This document shows positions 8,474-16,492 of a stretch of 64,000 nt of DNA, piece after piece. A model generated the notes under the pieces. It did not search any database. It worked only from the letters and a program-made list of their open reading frames with translations, and was not told the origin of the DNA. The position numbers and the translations under genes were made by a program. Positions within the stretch are counted from its first letter, which is position 1; each line of letters begins with the position of its first letter. Origin of the DNA: Phytohabitans kaempferiae. Lineage in GTDB: Bacteria > Actinomycetota > Actinomycetes > Mycobacteriales > Micromonosporaceae. The stretch spans positions 1-64,000 of the forward strand of contig NZ_JBHLUH010000058.1 in the NCBI RefSeq assembly GCF_042433955.1, given 5' to 3'.

Positions 8474-8686
8474 TCACTCCGGCGGCGGCAACCGGGGCTC
8501 GGCGGCGGCGGCCGCGCGGCGTCGCCGGTCCTGCCAGTACCAGAGCGTGACGAGCACGACCGCGGCACCGGCGAGCATCACGATGACGCCGGTCGCCCGC
8601 AGGTCGATCCACCAGGGATTGACCTGGATCGCGAACGCCAGCACGGCGCCGAGCGCGATCAAGAAGATTCCCCCGCCGATGCCCAA
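8474..8686 (-). CDS. DUF6458-like small membrane protein
   Basis: This 70-aa protein has two transmembrane helices (about 4-22 and 32-50) and a basic C-terminal tail (DRRRRAAAA). The opening GIGGGIFLIALGAVLAFA with a following WWIDL matches the small actinobacterial DUF6458 family, whose function is unknown. The start is a TTG at 8686, with GGAGG nine bases upstream. It is convergent with the DUF2267 gene and divergent from wrbA. Confidence 0.75.
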   Translation of the reverse strand: MGIGGGIFLIALGAVLAFAIQVNPWWIDLRATGVIVMLAGAAVVLVTLWYWQDRRRRAAAAAEPRLPPPE

Positions 8687-8812
8687 TGGTCAAGGCCTCC
8701 GCCGCTAGGCTGCCGATCCCACCGAACGTACCGCGCCCCAATGGCCCGGATCGGCGCCGCTCACCCAGCCCGGGTGGCGTGCTTTCACCCGACCACGGCA
8801 AAGCGTGGACGT

Positions 8813-9442
8813 ATGGCCAAAGACGTCAACATCGCCGTGATCTACTACTCGGCCACCGGCAACGTGCACAGTCTCGCCGAGGCGCTGGCCGAGGGGGCGG
8901 TCAAGGCGGGCGCCCACGTACGGGTACACCGCGTGCCCGAACTGGCGCCGGACACCGCCATCGACGCCAACCCCGATTGGCGGGCCCACGTCGACCGGAC
9001 GCGCGAGACGGTCCCGGAGGCGAGGCTGGACGACCTGGCCTGGGCGGACGCGTACGCGTTCGGCACGCCGACCCGGTTCGGCATGGTGTCGGCGCAGCTC
9101 AAGCAGTTTCTGGACCAGGCCGGCGGGCTGTGGCTCAACGGCGTGCTCACCGACAAGCCGGCGACCGCGTTCACGTCGAGCATCAACCGGCACGGGGGGC
9201 AGGAGACGACGCTCGTCTCGCTCTTCAACCTGTTCAGCCACTGGGGCTCGATCATCGTGCCGCCCGGGTACACCGACCCGGTCCTCTACGAGGCGGGGGG
9301 CAATCCGTACGGCGTCTCCTGGCCCACCGGCCAGCCGCCGGAGCTGCCCGACGACCAGACCCTGCGCGCGGCGCAGTACCAGGGGCAGCGGCTCGCCGAG
9401 ATCACCCAACGGCTGCGCCCGAAGGAGGAGTCGACCCGATGA
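8813..9442 (+). CDS. wrbA: NAD(P)H:quinone oxidoreductase, WrbA type
   Basis: This 209-aa flavodoxin-fold enzyme would reduce quinones by two electrons using FMN and NAD(P)H, limiting redox cycling. The FMN phosphate loop is YYSATGNVHSLAEA near residue 12. GTPTRFGMVSAQLKQFLDQ and the INRHGGQE segment are WrbA-specific. The length is normal. ATG 8813 was chosen because homology begins at once, although the ribosome site is weak. Its stop overlaps the next gene's ATG (ATGA), so the two form an operon. Confidence 0.9.
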   Translation: MAKDVNIAVIYYSATGNVHSLAEALAEGAVKAGAHVRVHRVPELAPDTAIDANPDWRAHVDRTRETVPEARLDDLAWADAYAFGTPTRFGMVSAQLKQFLDQAGGLWLNGVLTDKPATAFTSSINRHGGQETTLVSLFNLFSHWGSIIVPPGYTDPVLYEAGGNPYGVSWPTGQPPELPDDQTLRAAQYQGQRLAEITQRLRPKEESTR

Positions 9443-9903
9443 CGCAGACACTGGTCGACGGCCGCCCGACGGTGACCGTCGCCTCGTACACCGACTACCC
9501 GGTCGCGCAGCACGCCGTCGACCACCTCTCCGACAACGGGTTTCCGGTCGACCGGGTCGCCATCGTCGGCACCGGCCTGCGCATGGTCGAACGGGTGACC
9601 GGCCGCATGACGGTGGCCAAGGCGGCGCTCTCCGGCGCGGCCACCGGTGCCTGGATCGGTCTGCTGATCGGCCTGCTGCTGGGCATCTTCGCCGACCGGA
9701 ACTGGTGGTGGGTGATCCTCACCGCGCTGGTCCTCGGCACCATCTGGGGCGCCATCTTCGGCGCGGTCGCGCACGCCCTGACCGGCGGCGGGCGCGACTT
9801 CTCCTCGGTGACCGGGCTACAGGCCAGCGAGTACGCGTTGATGATCGACGCGGACCGCGCCGACGAGGCGGTCCGCCTGCTGGACCGGATACCGGCCCAC
9901 TGA
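9439..9903 (+). CDS. General stress protein 17M-like membrane protein
   Basis: This 154-aa protein has an N-terminal GSP17M/YflT-like fold (VASYTDYPVAQHAVDHLSD, with a second half VDRVAIVGTGLRMVERV). A glycine-rich membrane hairpin (about 65-115, ending WGAIFGAVAHALTGG) and a short C-terminal part EYALMIDADRADEAV follow. Proteins of this type are linked to general stress regulons, with unknown biochemistry. It overlaps wrbA by ATGA, so both are translated together. A perfect 14-bp hairpin begins right after the stop. Confidence 0.78.
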   Translation: MTQTLVDGRPTVTVASYTDYPVAQHAVDHLSDNGFPVDRVAIVGTGLRMVERVTGRMTVAKAALSGAATGAWIGLLIGLLLGIFADRNWWWVILTALVLGTIWGAIFGAVAHALTGGGRDFSSVTGLQASEYALMIDADRADEAVRLLDRIPAH

Positions 9904-9904
9904 C

Positions 9905-9945
9905 GCCGGCGTCAGGACGGTCGGGCGGGCTGTCCTGACGCCGGC
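9905..9945 (+). terminator. Perfect 14-bp hairpin terminator
   Basis: The arms GCCGGCGTCAGGAC and GTCCTGACGCCGGC are perfectly complementary around a 13-base loop, starting two bases after the stop of the wrbA operon. This is the first of three consecutive hairpins. Confidence 0.8.
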
Positions 9946-9952
9946 CCCAGAC

Positions 9953-10029
9953 CCGGACCCGGCGGACGGCGCCGCCGGGTCCGGCCACGCCCCGCTGAGC
10001 CGCCGCCGCGGCTGCGTGACGGCTCAGCG
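9953..10029. terminator. Two further stacked hairpins
   Basis: 9953-9984 is a perfect 13-bp stem (CCGGACCCGGCGG) with a 6-base loop. 9993-10029 is a perfect 9-bp inverted pair (CGCTGAGCC / GGCTCAGCG) enclosing 19 bases. Together with 9905-9945 they form three successive inverted repeats in 125 bases. Confidence 0.6.
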
Positions 10030-10067
10030 CCCGCCTCGGCCCCGCGCCCGCCTCGGCCCCGCGCCCG
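10028..10067. repeat. 17-bp tandem duplication
   Basis: The unit CGCCCGCCTCGGCCCCG occurs at 10028-10044 and 10045-10061 with a 6-base third start. It lies exactly where GNAT-like coding on the minus strand loses homology. Confidence 0.7.
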
Positions 10068-10228
10068 TCCGGCAGCAGGGCCGCGTTGGCCGAGCGGGCC
10101 CGCTCGTACGCGGTCTCCGGCGCCCAGGTCCCGGCGGCGACCTTCGAATCCGCGTAGCGCCGCGCGAGAAGGTCCTCCCACTCCACGAACTCCGCGTGCG
10201 TCATGGGCCGTACGGACACCTCCGGCAT
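10062..10228 (-). pseudogene. N-terminal remnant of a GNAT acetyltransferase
   Basis: Starting at ATG 10228 the frame reads MPEVSVRPMTHAEFVEWEDL, followed about 25 residues later by AGTWAPETAYERARSANAALLPDG. This is the characteristic N-terminal helix pair of a GNAT N-acetyltransferase family. After LLPDG the frame enters the 17-bp tandem repeat and then arginine/proline-rich noise. The acetyl-CoA-binding core (Q/RxxGxG/A) is absent. The gene was therefore truncated, probably by the rearrangement that placed the repeat and hairpins here. It is divergent from the hypothetical gene at 10245. Confidence 0.6.
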
Positions 10229-10244
10229 GGCAAGATCGTGGCAC

Positions 10245-11609
10245 ATGCCTCCGCCGAACGCCTCTCCATTACCGCCGGCCGACCCGCACCGGGAGCGCCG
10301 GCGGGCACTGCTGTCCGGCGTCGCCGGGCGGCTGCGCGCGGCCGGGATCGAGACCGAGTTCGCGGAGCTCGAGCCCTACCAGGACTTCTACGGGTCGCTG
10401 CCGCCGGGCACGACCGGGCTGGTGTGCGATCAGCCGCCGACCACCGCGCGCTTCCAGGTGACCGTGGTCCGCGTGCGGCGCACGCTGCCGCCCGGCGAGG
10501 GCGGCCTCTCCGCCGACCGCCGCTCGTGGGTGCGCGACGCCGACGTGACGTACGACCTCGACAGCGCGGGCGAGCCGGCGTTCGAGGTGACGATGCTGGA
10601 AGACCCGGACGACGGGCTCGGCCACGACCGCGACACCTCCGCCGAGCGCACGGTGACCGGCGACGAGCAGGCCGTCGTCGACACGGCCCGACTCTGGTAC
10701 GGCTACCGCCACACGCTGCGCAGCACTCCCCCGAAGGCCGACCCGCGCCGCGAGCGCAACCGGCTGCGGCGGGAGATCGAAAAGCGTGACGCGGCCGCGG
10801 CGGCGCCCGACCTGCACACCGACGTGGCGGGCGCGCTGGTGACCCCGCGTGACGCGCTCGCCGGCGATCTGGCCCGCCTCGACGCGGGGCTGCTGTGCTG
10901 GCACTTCCCGCGCGAGCGCAGCGGCCGGTACGCCCGGCGCGCGGTGGTGGCGCTGGCCCGCTACGGCCCCGACCCGGGCAAGCGCGGACCGTGGCTGACC
11001 GTCCGGGTCCGCGACGGCGCCCTCACGCTCGGGATCGAGCCGCTGATCGGCGTCAACCAGGACCACCGGTGGGACGCCACGCCGTGGCTGTGGAGCACCG
11101 CCGGCCGCACCGCCACGCCGGCCGAGCGGTGGCAGGTGGCGAGCGCGGAGGAGGCCCGCCCGCTGGCCGCGCTCCTCGACGAGCACGCGGTCGCCGCCGC
11201 GCTGGAGAGCGCCGGGGTACAGGTCGACACCGACGTGGCCGCGCTGCTCGACGGCTTCCCGACCCGCTACCTGCGCGCCGCGTACACCGACGCCTGGGTC
11301 GCCGCCCTCTACGGCCAGCTCGCCCGGTCGGCGCCGTGGCGCTTCGCCGCCGCGTACGACGCCTGGCGGCGCGAGCGCACCGCGCTGGGGCGGTCGGGCA
11401 CCGGTCCGATACCCCTCTTCGGGCTGACCGGCCTCAACCAGCAGCGCCGCCCGATGCTCGCCCTCGACGTGCGGCGCGGCGCCCCGGTGCTGCGGATGGT
11501 CTGGACCGGCAGCAACACGCGGCTCTCCCGGGCCCTGTGGGAGCGCCCGGCCGACCTGGACGCGGCGCTGTCCGGCCTGGCGACGCCGGTGCCGTCGTCC
11601 GCACAGTGA
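10245..11609 (+). CDS. Hypothetical protein, 454 aa
   Basis: I do not recognise this large soluble protein. From ATG 10245 (MPPPNASPLPPAD) it has an N-terminal region with AAGIETEFAELEPYQDFYGS, a central charged helix (DPRRERNRLRREIEKRD, about 165-182) and a C-terminal part rich in W and R (YLRAAYTDAWVAALYGQLA). No signal peptide, membrane segment or nucleotide-binding loop is seen. Codon bias is that of a real gene. Its last 176 bases are overlapped antisense by the sigma-factor gene. The GNAT remnant starts 17 bases upstream on the other strand. Confidence 0.65.
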   Translation: MPPPNASPLPPADPHRERRRALLSGVAGRLRAAGIETEFAELEPYQDFYGSLPPGTTGLVCDQPPTTARFQVTVVRVRRTLPPGEGGLSADRRSWVRDADVTYDLDSAGEPAFEVTMLEDPDDGLGHDRDTSAERTVTGDEQAVVDTARLWYGYRHTLRSTPPKADPRRERNRLRREIEKRDAAAAAPDLHTDVAGALVTPRDALAGDLARLDAGLLCWHFPRERSGRYARRAVVALARYGPDPGKRGPWLTVRVRDGALTLGIEPLIGVNQDHRWDATPWLWSTAGRTATPAERWQVASAEEARPLAALLDEHAVAAALESAGVQVDTDVAALLDGFPTRYLRAAYTDAWVAALYGQLARSAPWRFAAAYDAWRRERTALGRSGTGPIPLFGLTGLNQQRRPMLALDVRRGAPVLRMVWTGSNTRLSRALWERPADLDAALSGLATPVPSSAQ

Positions 11610-12975
11610 AGCCGCTCGGCCCGCCGACGCGGCAGGGGTTGGCGGAGGTGGCGCGCGGGCTCTCGCCGGTGGTGCCGTCGGCCGCGGTGCCGCGGACCCA
11701 CCACACGACCCGTGGATGGCGCAGGGCGGCCCGGCTGCCCCGGGCGGAGCTGGGGCCGGTCGCGGTCATGGCGGCGCTCTCTGTGCCGGAGTCGGCGCCG
11801 CGCCAGTAGAGCCTGGCGGCGGTCATTTCGCGGTTGGCGACCGCCTCGACGGAGAGCGTGTACGAGAAGCCGTCCGAGCCGCACCGCACGCCGCCGCTCA
11901 CCGTGATCGTGATGCCCGACCCGGGCGGCTCCGGCGCCGGCGGCTCCGGTGTGGACGGTCCCGGCGGCGCCGGGTCGGACGCGGTCGGGGCGACGGCGAC
12001 CGGGCCGGGCGACCCGCCGAGCGCCGCCGCGGTGGGAGTGGTGGACGGTGCCGGGGTCGGTGTGCCGCCGGCGAGCGCGGGCGCCGGGTCGGGCTCGCCG
12101 GGTCGGGTCAGCGCGATCACCACCAGCACCGCCACCACCGCCGCCGCGGCACCGGCCACCGCCCAGGTCCCACGCCGGCGGGTCGCCGGGAAGCCGTCCC
12201 GGTCGAGCCGGATCTCCGGTGCCTCGCCGGGGCGCCAGGCCGGGACCGGCAGGGCGGCGAACGGCGCCGCCACGTACCCGCTCAGCAGCGCCGCCGGGCT
12301 GAGCAACGCGCCCCGGCTGGCCAGGCACCGGGCGCAGCCGTCGACGTGGCGGCCCAGCCGCTTGCGCAGCAGCGGGTCGAGCCGGCCGTCCCAGCCGGCG
12401 ACCAGCTCACGCAGCGTGGGGCAGGCCCCCGCCCGTGCCACCAGCAGCACGCCGAGCGCCCGTTCGAGCTGGGCGCGGGCGCGGGAGAGGCGGGCGTGCG
12501 CGTGGTTGGCGGAGATGCCGAGCACCGCGCCGATGTCCACCGCGGACATCCCGTGCCGCAGCGCCAGCTCGATCACCTCGCGGTCGCCCGCGCCGAGCCC
12601 CGCGGCGGCCGCGTGCACCAGCTCGCGCGCCTCGGCGGCGCGCAGGCCGGCACCGAGGTCGGCCGTGTCGGCGGTGGTGTCGTCCAGCTCGGCCGGCGTC
12701 TCCCGGCGGCGGTCCCGGAGCTGGCGCAGGCACTCGTGGCGGGCGATCGCGTACAGCCACGGCAGCAGCCGCTCCGGCTCGCGCAGCTGCCCGGCCCGCC
12801 GCCCGGCGACGACGAACGTGTCCTGCACCGCGTCGGCGGCCAGGTCGGCGTCGCGCAGGATCGACCGGCAGTACGCGTACAGCCGGGGCGCGTAGCGGCG
12901 GTAGGCGCCGTCGAGCCCGCGCGGGTCGCCGGCGACCATCGCGGCCACCAGCGAGGTGTCGTCCATCTCCGGCAC
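11434..12975 (-). CDS. ECF sigma factor fused to ZAS zinc motif and membrane-anchored domain
   Basis: This 513-aa protein has sigma region 2 at about 24-90 (DAVQDTFVVAGRR) and region 4 at about 120-172 (LGISANHAHARLSRARAQLERAL). A zinc anti-sigma motif H210-x3-C214-x2-C217 follows, with C185 upstream. Next come one transmembrane helix (about 271-290) and a proline/threonine-rich outer domain with two cysteines. This puts sigma and anti-sigma logic in one chain. GTG 12975 was chosen because AAGGGGG lies 6 bases upstream. The last 60 residues are arginine-rich antisense to the neighbouring gene and suggest a lost stop codon. It lies 73 bases after the secreted hydrolase gene, same strand. Confidence 0.82.
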   Translation of the reverse strand: MPEMDDTSLVAAMVAGDPRGLDGAYRRYAPRLYAYCRSILRDADLAADAVQDTFVVAGRRAGQLREPERLLPWLYAIARHECLRQLRDRRRETPAELDDTTADTADLGAGLRAAEARELVHAAAAGLGAGDREVIELALRHGMSAVDIGAVLGISANHAHARLSRARAQLERALGVLLVARAGACPTLRELVAGWDGRLDPLLRKRLGRHVDGCARCLASRGALLSPAALLSGYVAAPFAALPVPAWRPGEAPEIRLDRDGFPATRRRGTWAVAGAAAAVVAVLVVIALTRPGEPDPAPALAGGTPTPAPSTTPTAAALGGSPGPVAVAPTASDPAPPGPSTPEPPAPEPPGSGITITVSGGVRCGSDGFSYTLSVEAVANREMTAARLYWRGADSGTESAAMTATGPSSARGSRAALRHPRVVWWVRGTAADGTTGESPRATSANPCRVGGPSGFTVRTTAPASPGRTAPRPGRPGAPTGPGRAACCCRSRPSAAPGRRAARRGRASGGAAG

Positions 12976-13048
12976 GGTATCCCCCTTTCGCACGCGGGCC
13001 GGTGGCCCCGGAACGCGTACGTCCAGGGCCACCGGGTCGCGGGGGTGG

Positions 13049-15079
13049 TCAGACCATCAGCGCGCCGATCTGCTTGGCGATCGCGCTCCCGTGGTCCGCC
13101 GAGTTGGTGAGCTCCTCCCGGTTGATGAGCACGGCGATCGCGATGCCGTCGTCCGGGTACAGCAACAGGTGCGCGTCGGAGCCGAGTTGCCCGCCGGACT
13201 TGCTGGCGAAGCGGTGGCCGCCGTCGGTACCGACGTTCCAGCCGTAGGCGTAGCCCCAGTTGTGCGCGGTGCCGTCCCAGATGTGGTCGGTGTCGTTGAC
13301 GATCTTGCCGTCGATCAGCGCGGTGCCGAAGCGGGCCATGTCCCGCACGTCCGACTCCAGCCCACCACCGAGCGTCTTCCAGGTGATCTCGTCGGGGTCG
13401 GCCTCGGCGTTGGCCGCGCCCGAGTAGATCTTCGCGCGGCGCACCGGCGGGCCGCCCAGTTCCTCCTGGCGCAGCGTCTCCAGGCCGAGCGGGTCGCTGA
13501 TCTCCTGCCGCACGAGGTCCTTCACGCCCACGCCGGTCGCGCCTTCCAGGGCGGCCCCCAGGATGGTGTACCCGTGCGTGCTGTACAGCTCGCGCGTGCC
13601 CGGCTCGCAGTCGGTGTGGACGACCCCGCCCTCGTACCAGCGCAGCGGGTCGTCGTGGAAGGCGTACGCGGCCGCTGTCGCGTTGGCGTACCAGGTCTGC
13701 GCCATCAGGGCGTCGGCGTCCTTCTCCGCCTCGTACTGCTCGGGGTCGGTCGCCTTCAGTGACGACGACTTGCTGCCCGCGTAGTGCCGCACGCAGCCGC
13801 GGTTGCTGGCCAACTGCTCCAGCGTCGCCTCGTGGTGGCCGGGCAGGTCGTCGAAGTGGTCGCCGGCCTGGCTGTCCCGGCCCAGCGCGCCCAGCTCGCC
13901 TTGCTCGTGCAGGCGCATGGTGAGCGCGCCGCCGACCGCCTTCGCCACCGAGGCCCAGCGCATCACGTGGCCCGAGTCCATCCACTCGTCCTCGGCGATG
14001 TCCGCCCTGCCGAAGCCGCGCGTGTACCGGAAGGTGCCGTTCTCCATCACCGCGACGGCGACGCCGGGCACGTCGTCCTCGGCCATCTCCTGCTCGACGA
14101 TCCGGTCGACCTGCGGCTTCCGCCGCCAGTCGGGGCGGTCGTTGTTCTGCCGCCAGATCGCCGCGTACCGCACCTCGGAGCCGACCTGGTACCGGCCGAC
14201 GAAGATCTGCCGGTAGCCCTGGTCCACGTAGTTGTGCCACCAGTTCCCGTACTCGTGCTGGGTCATCGCGCGCCGCATCCGCCAGCCTCGGTCGTTCGCG
14301 TTCTCGACCCAGATGCCGCCGTACAGTTGCTCGTCGCTCGGCGCCGAGTCGAAGGAGAGCATCCGGAAGCCGTCCGCGTCGTACTCGTCGAACGTGGTCG
14401 AAAACTCCGCGCTGCTCAGGTCGCCGTGCAGGTGCCAGTCGAGGTTCTCCTTGTTGTCCAGGAAGATGGCGCCGTACCGGACCCCCTCCGAGGTCTTGAA
14501 CATGTCGAAGTCGATCGGGATCCGCTTCGCCCCGCGCTGCTCCTTGGCGTAGTCGTCGAACTCGTCGAGCGTGAGGCCGAAGCGCGCGTGCCAGCCGAGC
14601 TTCTCCTTGTTGGCGACCCAGGCCGCGCCGATGTGCCACTCGCCCTTGTAGAGGTAGACCTCGCGGTCCACCAGCCGCAGCCCGTCCTTCTTGGCCTGCT
14701 CGAACTTCGCCTCGTACTCGTCCTCGGTCATCACGGTGTCGACAAGCCAGGCCCGCTTGTCCACGTTGTACTGGAAGGCGCCGCCGAAGGTCGGCGCACC
14801 GGTGAACGTGTCCACCTCGATGTCGACCGGGTAGAAGCCGCGCTTGCCCCATTCCTCGAGGTCCTGGTCGAATTCGACCATCGTGCGGTCGCGCAGGCCA
14901 GCCCAGCCGACCTCGTTCGGGTCGAACACGGCCGACGGCTGGCCGGGATGCGCGTTGGCCACCGGTCCCCCGGCGACGAGCGCGGCGGCGACGCCGGCCA
15001 GCGCGACGCCGGCGACCGCGAGGCGGGTGCGGCGGCGCGACCGGCGAGCCCGCCGCCACGCCTTGGACAGATAGATCAT
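13049..15079 (-). CDS. Secreted beta-lactamase-fold serine hydrolase with N-terminal repeats
   Basis: This 676-aa exported enzyme has a twin-arginine-like basic start (RRARRSRRRTR), a hydrophobic stretch at 20-40 and a cut near ANA-HP. Residues 52-320 hold about five degenerate 50-55-residue repeats, each with a W followed by LT-x2-E(F/Y). The C-terminal class C/esterase-type domain has nucleophile motif SVAK (S377, K380), YSTHGY as the second motif and KSGG near the C-terminus. The layout resembles fungal polyglycine hydrolases (repeat domain plus beta-lactamase domain). Peptidase or esterase activity is inferred. ATG 15079 follows AGGAGGGG. The tethered sigma factor lies downstream. Confidence 0.82.
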   Translation of the reverse strand: MIYLSKAWRRARRSRRRTRLAVAGVALAGVAAALVAGGPVANAHPGQPSAVFDPNEVGWAGLRDRTMVEFDQDLEEWGKRGFYPVDIEVDTFTGAPTFGGAFQYNVDKRAWLVDTVMTEDEYEAKFEQAKKDGLRLVDREVYLYKGEWHIGAAWVANKEKLGWHARFGLTLDEFDDYAKEQRGAKRIPIDFDMFKTSEGVRYGAIFLDNKENLDWHLHGDLSSAEFSTTFDEYDADGFRMLSFDSAPSDEQLYGGIWVENANDRGWRMRRAMTQHEYGNWWHNYVDQGYRQIFVGRYQVGSEVRYAAIWRQNNDRPDWRRKPQVDRIVEQEMAEDDVPGVAVAVMENGTFRYTRGFGRADIAEDEWMDSGHVMRWASVAKAVGGALTMRLHEQGELGALGRDSQAGDHFDDLPGHHEATLEQLASNRGCVRHYAGSKSSSLKATDPEQYEAEKDADALMAQTWYANATAAAYAFHDDPLRWYEGGVVHTDCEPGTRELYSTHGYTILGAALEGATGVGVKDLVRQEISDPLGLETLRQEELGGPPVRRAKIYSGAANAEADPDEITWKTLGGGLESDVRDMARFGTALIDGKIVNDTDHIWDGTAHNWGYAYGWNVGTDGGHRFASKSGGQLGSDAHLLLYPDDGIAIAVLINREELTNSADHGSAIAKQIGALMV

Positions 15080-15238
15080 GATCCCCTCCTGGTGTCGTGG
15101 CTTACACCGGAAACGAGGGGGCGGCGCGACGGCCACCAACACCTTTCGGCTGTCACCTACCTGACAGCGGGCGGGCCGCGGTGGCCGGCTTGACAGCGGG
15201 CGGCGGTTCTTGTGCGTCTGTGGCAGACTCGCGCACCT

Positions 15239-15820
15239 ATGAGCACTCAACAGCTACAGAGCCTGCAAACTCTCGTCGTGCGGCAGCGGATCCGCATGAT
15301 GGTCAACCAGTACGAGGTGCACGCCGCCGGCCCGGACGGGTCCGAGGCCGGGATGGTGGCGTTCGCCCAGCAGAAGCGGATGGCCTTCAAGGAGCAGGTC
15401 ACGCTCTACGCCGACGACACCAAGCAGCATCCGGTGCTCGGGTTCAAGGCCCGCAAGGTGATGGACCTCGCCTCGACGTACGACGTGACCGACCCCTCCG
15501 GCGCCCCCATCGGGTTGTTCCGCAAAGACTTCGCGAAGTCGCTGCTGCGCTCGACGTGGATCCTCGAGCAGCCCGGCCTGCCGCCCGCGACGGGACAGGA
15601 GCGCAGCCAGTGGGTCGCGATCCTGCGCCGCTTCGCGGAGTCGCTGTCCTGGCTGCCCTACCACTTCGACTTCGTCTTCGAGGGCGGCCAGCCGGCGTTC
15701 TCGGTGGTGAAGAAGTGGGGCCTGCGCGACCGGTACGTGGTCTCCATCCACGATCCCAACATCGACCGGCGGCTCGTCATCGCGATGGCGGTGGCCCTCG
15801 ACGCGTTGCAGGGCCGCTGA
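15239..15820 (+). CDS. LURP-one/tubby-like (scramblase-fold) protein
   Basis: This 193-aa cytosolic protein is of the LURP-one-related family. VVRQRIRMMVNQYEVH opens the beta-barrel fold, and KEQVTLYADDT with FKARKVMDLASTYDVTDPSG follow the family pattern. The final hydrophobic helix (RRLVIAMAVALDAL) matches the central helix of the tubby-like barrel. Membrane-lipid or ligand binding is possible, but function is unproven in bacteria. ATG 15239 is used. An in-frame GTG at 15212 is possible. It is divergent from the secreted hydrolase gene. Confidence 0.78.
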   Translation: MSTQQLQSLQTLVVRQRIRMMVNQYEVHAAGPDGSEAGMVAFAQQKRMAFKEQVTLYADDTKQHPVLGFKARKVMDLASTYDVTDPSGAPIGLFRKDFAKSLLRSTWILEQPGLPPATGQERSQWVAILRRFAESLSWLPYHFDFVFEGGQPAFSVVKKWGLRDRYVVSIHDPNIDRRLVIAMAVALDALQGR

Positions 15821-15911
15821 AACTCCGTTGCCGAAACAGACCGGGCGGCTTACGTTCGGTATCGACAGCTTGTGGCTAGCTGCGGCCGGCGCCCTCGCGG
15901 GCCGGCCCCCC

Positions 15912-15943
15912 GCGGCCGGCGGCATCTCTCTCCCGCCGGCCGC
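15912..15943. terminator. Hairpin between convergent genes
   Basis: A perfect 11-bp stem (GCGGCCGGCGG / CCGCCGGCCGC) around a 10-base pyrimidine-rich loop lies between the LURP-one gene and the convergent methyltransferase gene. Confidence 0.75.
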
Positions 15944-15979
15944 TTCCGGGGTCGCTCCACATCTGACAGTCCACAGTGG

Positions 15980-16492
15980 TCAGCGGGCCGCCACCACCGC
16001 CGCCCGGTTGCGCGTGACCGAGGCGGTCACCGGGTCGAAGCCACCGGCCCGCAGCGCCCGCGCCGTCTCGCCCGCGATCGCCGCCACCGCCGCGCGGGTC
16101 GGGCGCTCGGCGAAGACGTAGAGCGTGCCGCCGGGAGCCAGCAGGCGGCGCACCCGCTCGACCAGCCCGGCCGGCGTGGCGAGCCAGAAGAGGCTCAGGT
16201 TGACCGCGAAGACGCGGTCGAACTCCCCTTCCGGCAGCTCGGCGGAGGTGATGTCGGCCTGCCTCACCTCGACCGTACCGGCATAGATGCGGGCGGCGTT
16301 GCGCTCGCGCGCGGCCCGTACCGCGGTGGCCGACCGGTCGATCGCGAGGACCCGGCCGCTGTCGAGGCGTGCGGCGACCAGCGACGTGGCCGTGCCCCCA
16401 CCGCAACCGATCTCCAGGACGCGGTCACCGGCGGCGACCGCCATGCTCTCCACGGCCCAGCGCTGCCGGTCGCCGGCCGCGCGCGGTGTCAC
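15980..16492 (-). CDS. Class I SAM-dependent methyltransferase
   Basis: This 170-aa methyltransferase has the SAM-binding motif I DRVLEIGCGGGTA near residue 25, an acidic ribose-binding residue in VLAIDRSATAV, and motif IV-like FDRVFAVNLSLFW. It has the Rossmann fold but is short, lacking the usual C-terminal substrate cap. The substrate is unknown. The GTG at 16492 overlaps the stop of the DUF2255 gene (GTGA), so both are co-translated. A longer frame upstream reads through that neighbour and is rejected. Confidence 0.8.
   Translation of the reverse strand: MTPRAAGDRQRWAVESMAVAAGDRVLEIGCGGGTATSLVAARLDSGRVLAIDRSATAVRAARERNAARIYAGTVEVRQADITSAELPEGEFDRVFAVNLSLFWLATPAGLVERVRRLLAPGGTLYVFAERPTRAAVAAIAGETARALRAGGFDPVTASVTRNRAAVVAAR

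Noticed and set aside
9719..10061. Extension of the GNAT frame as a real C-terminus
   Set aside because: After LLPDG the frame runs through tandem repeats and hairpins into the stress-protein gene, with no acetyl-CoA motif.
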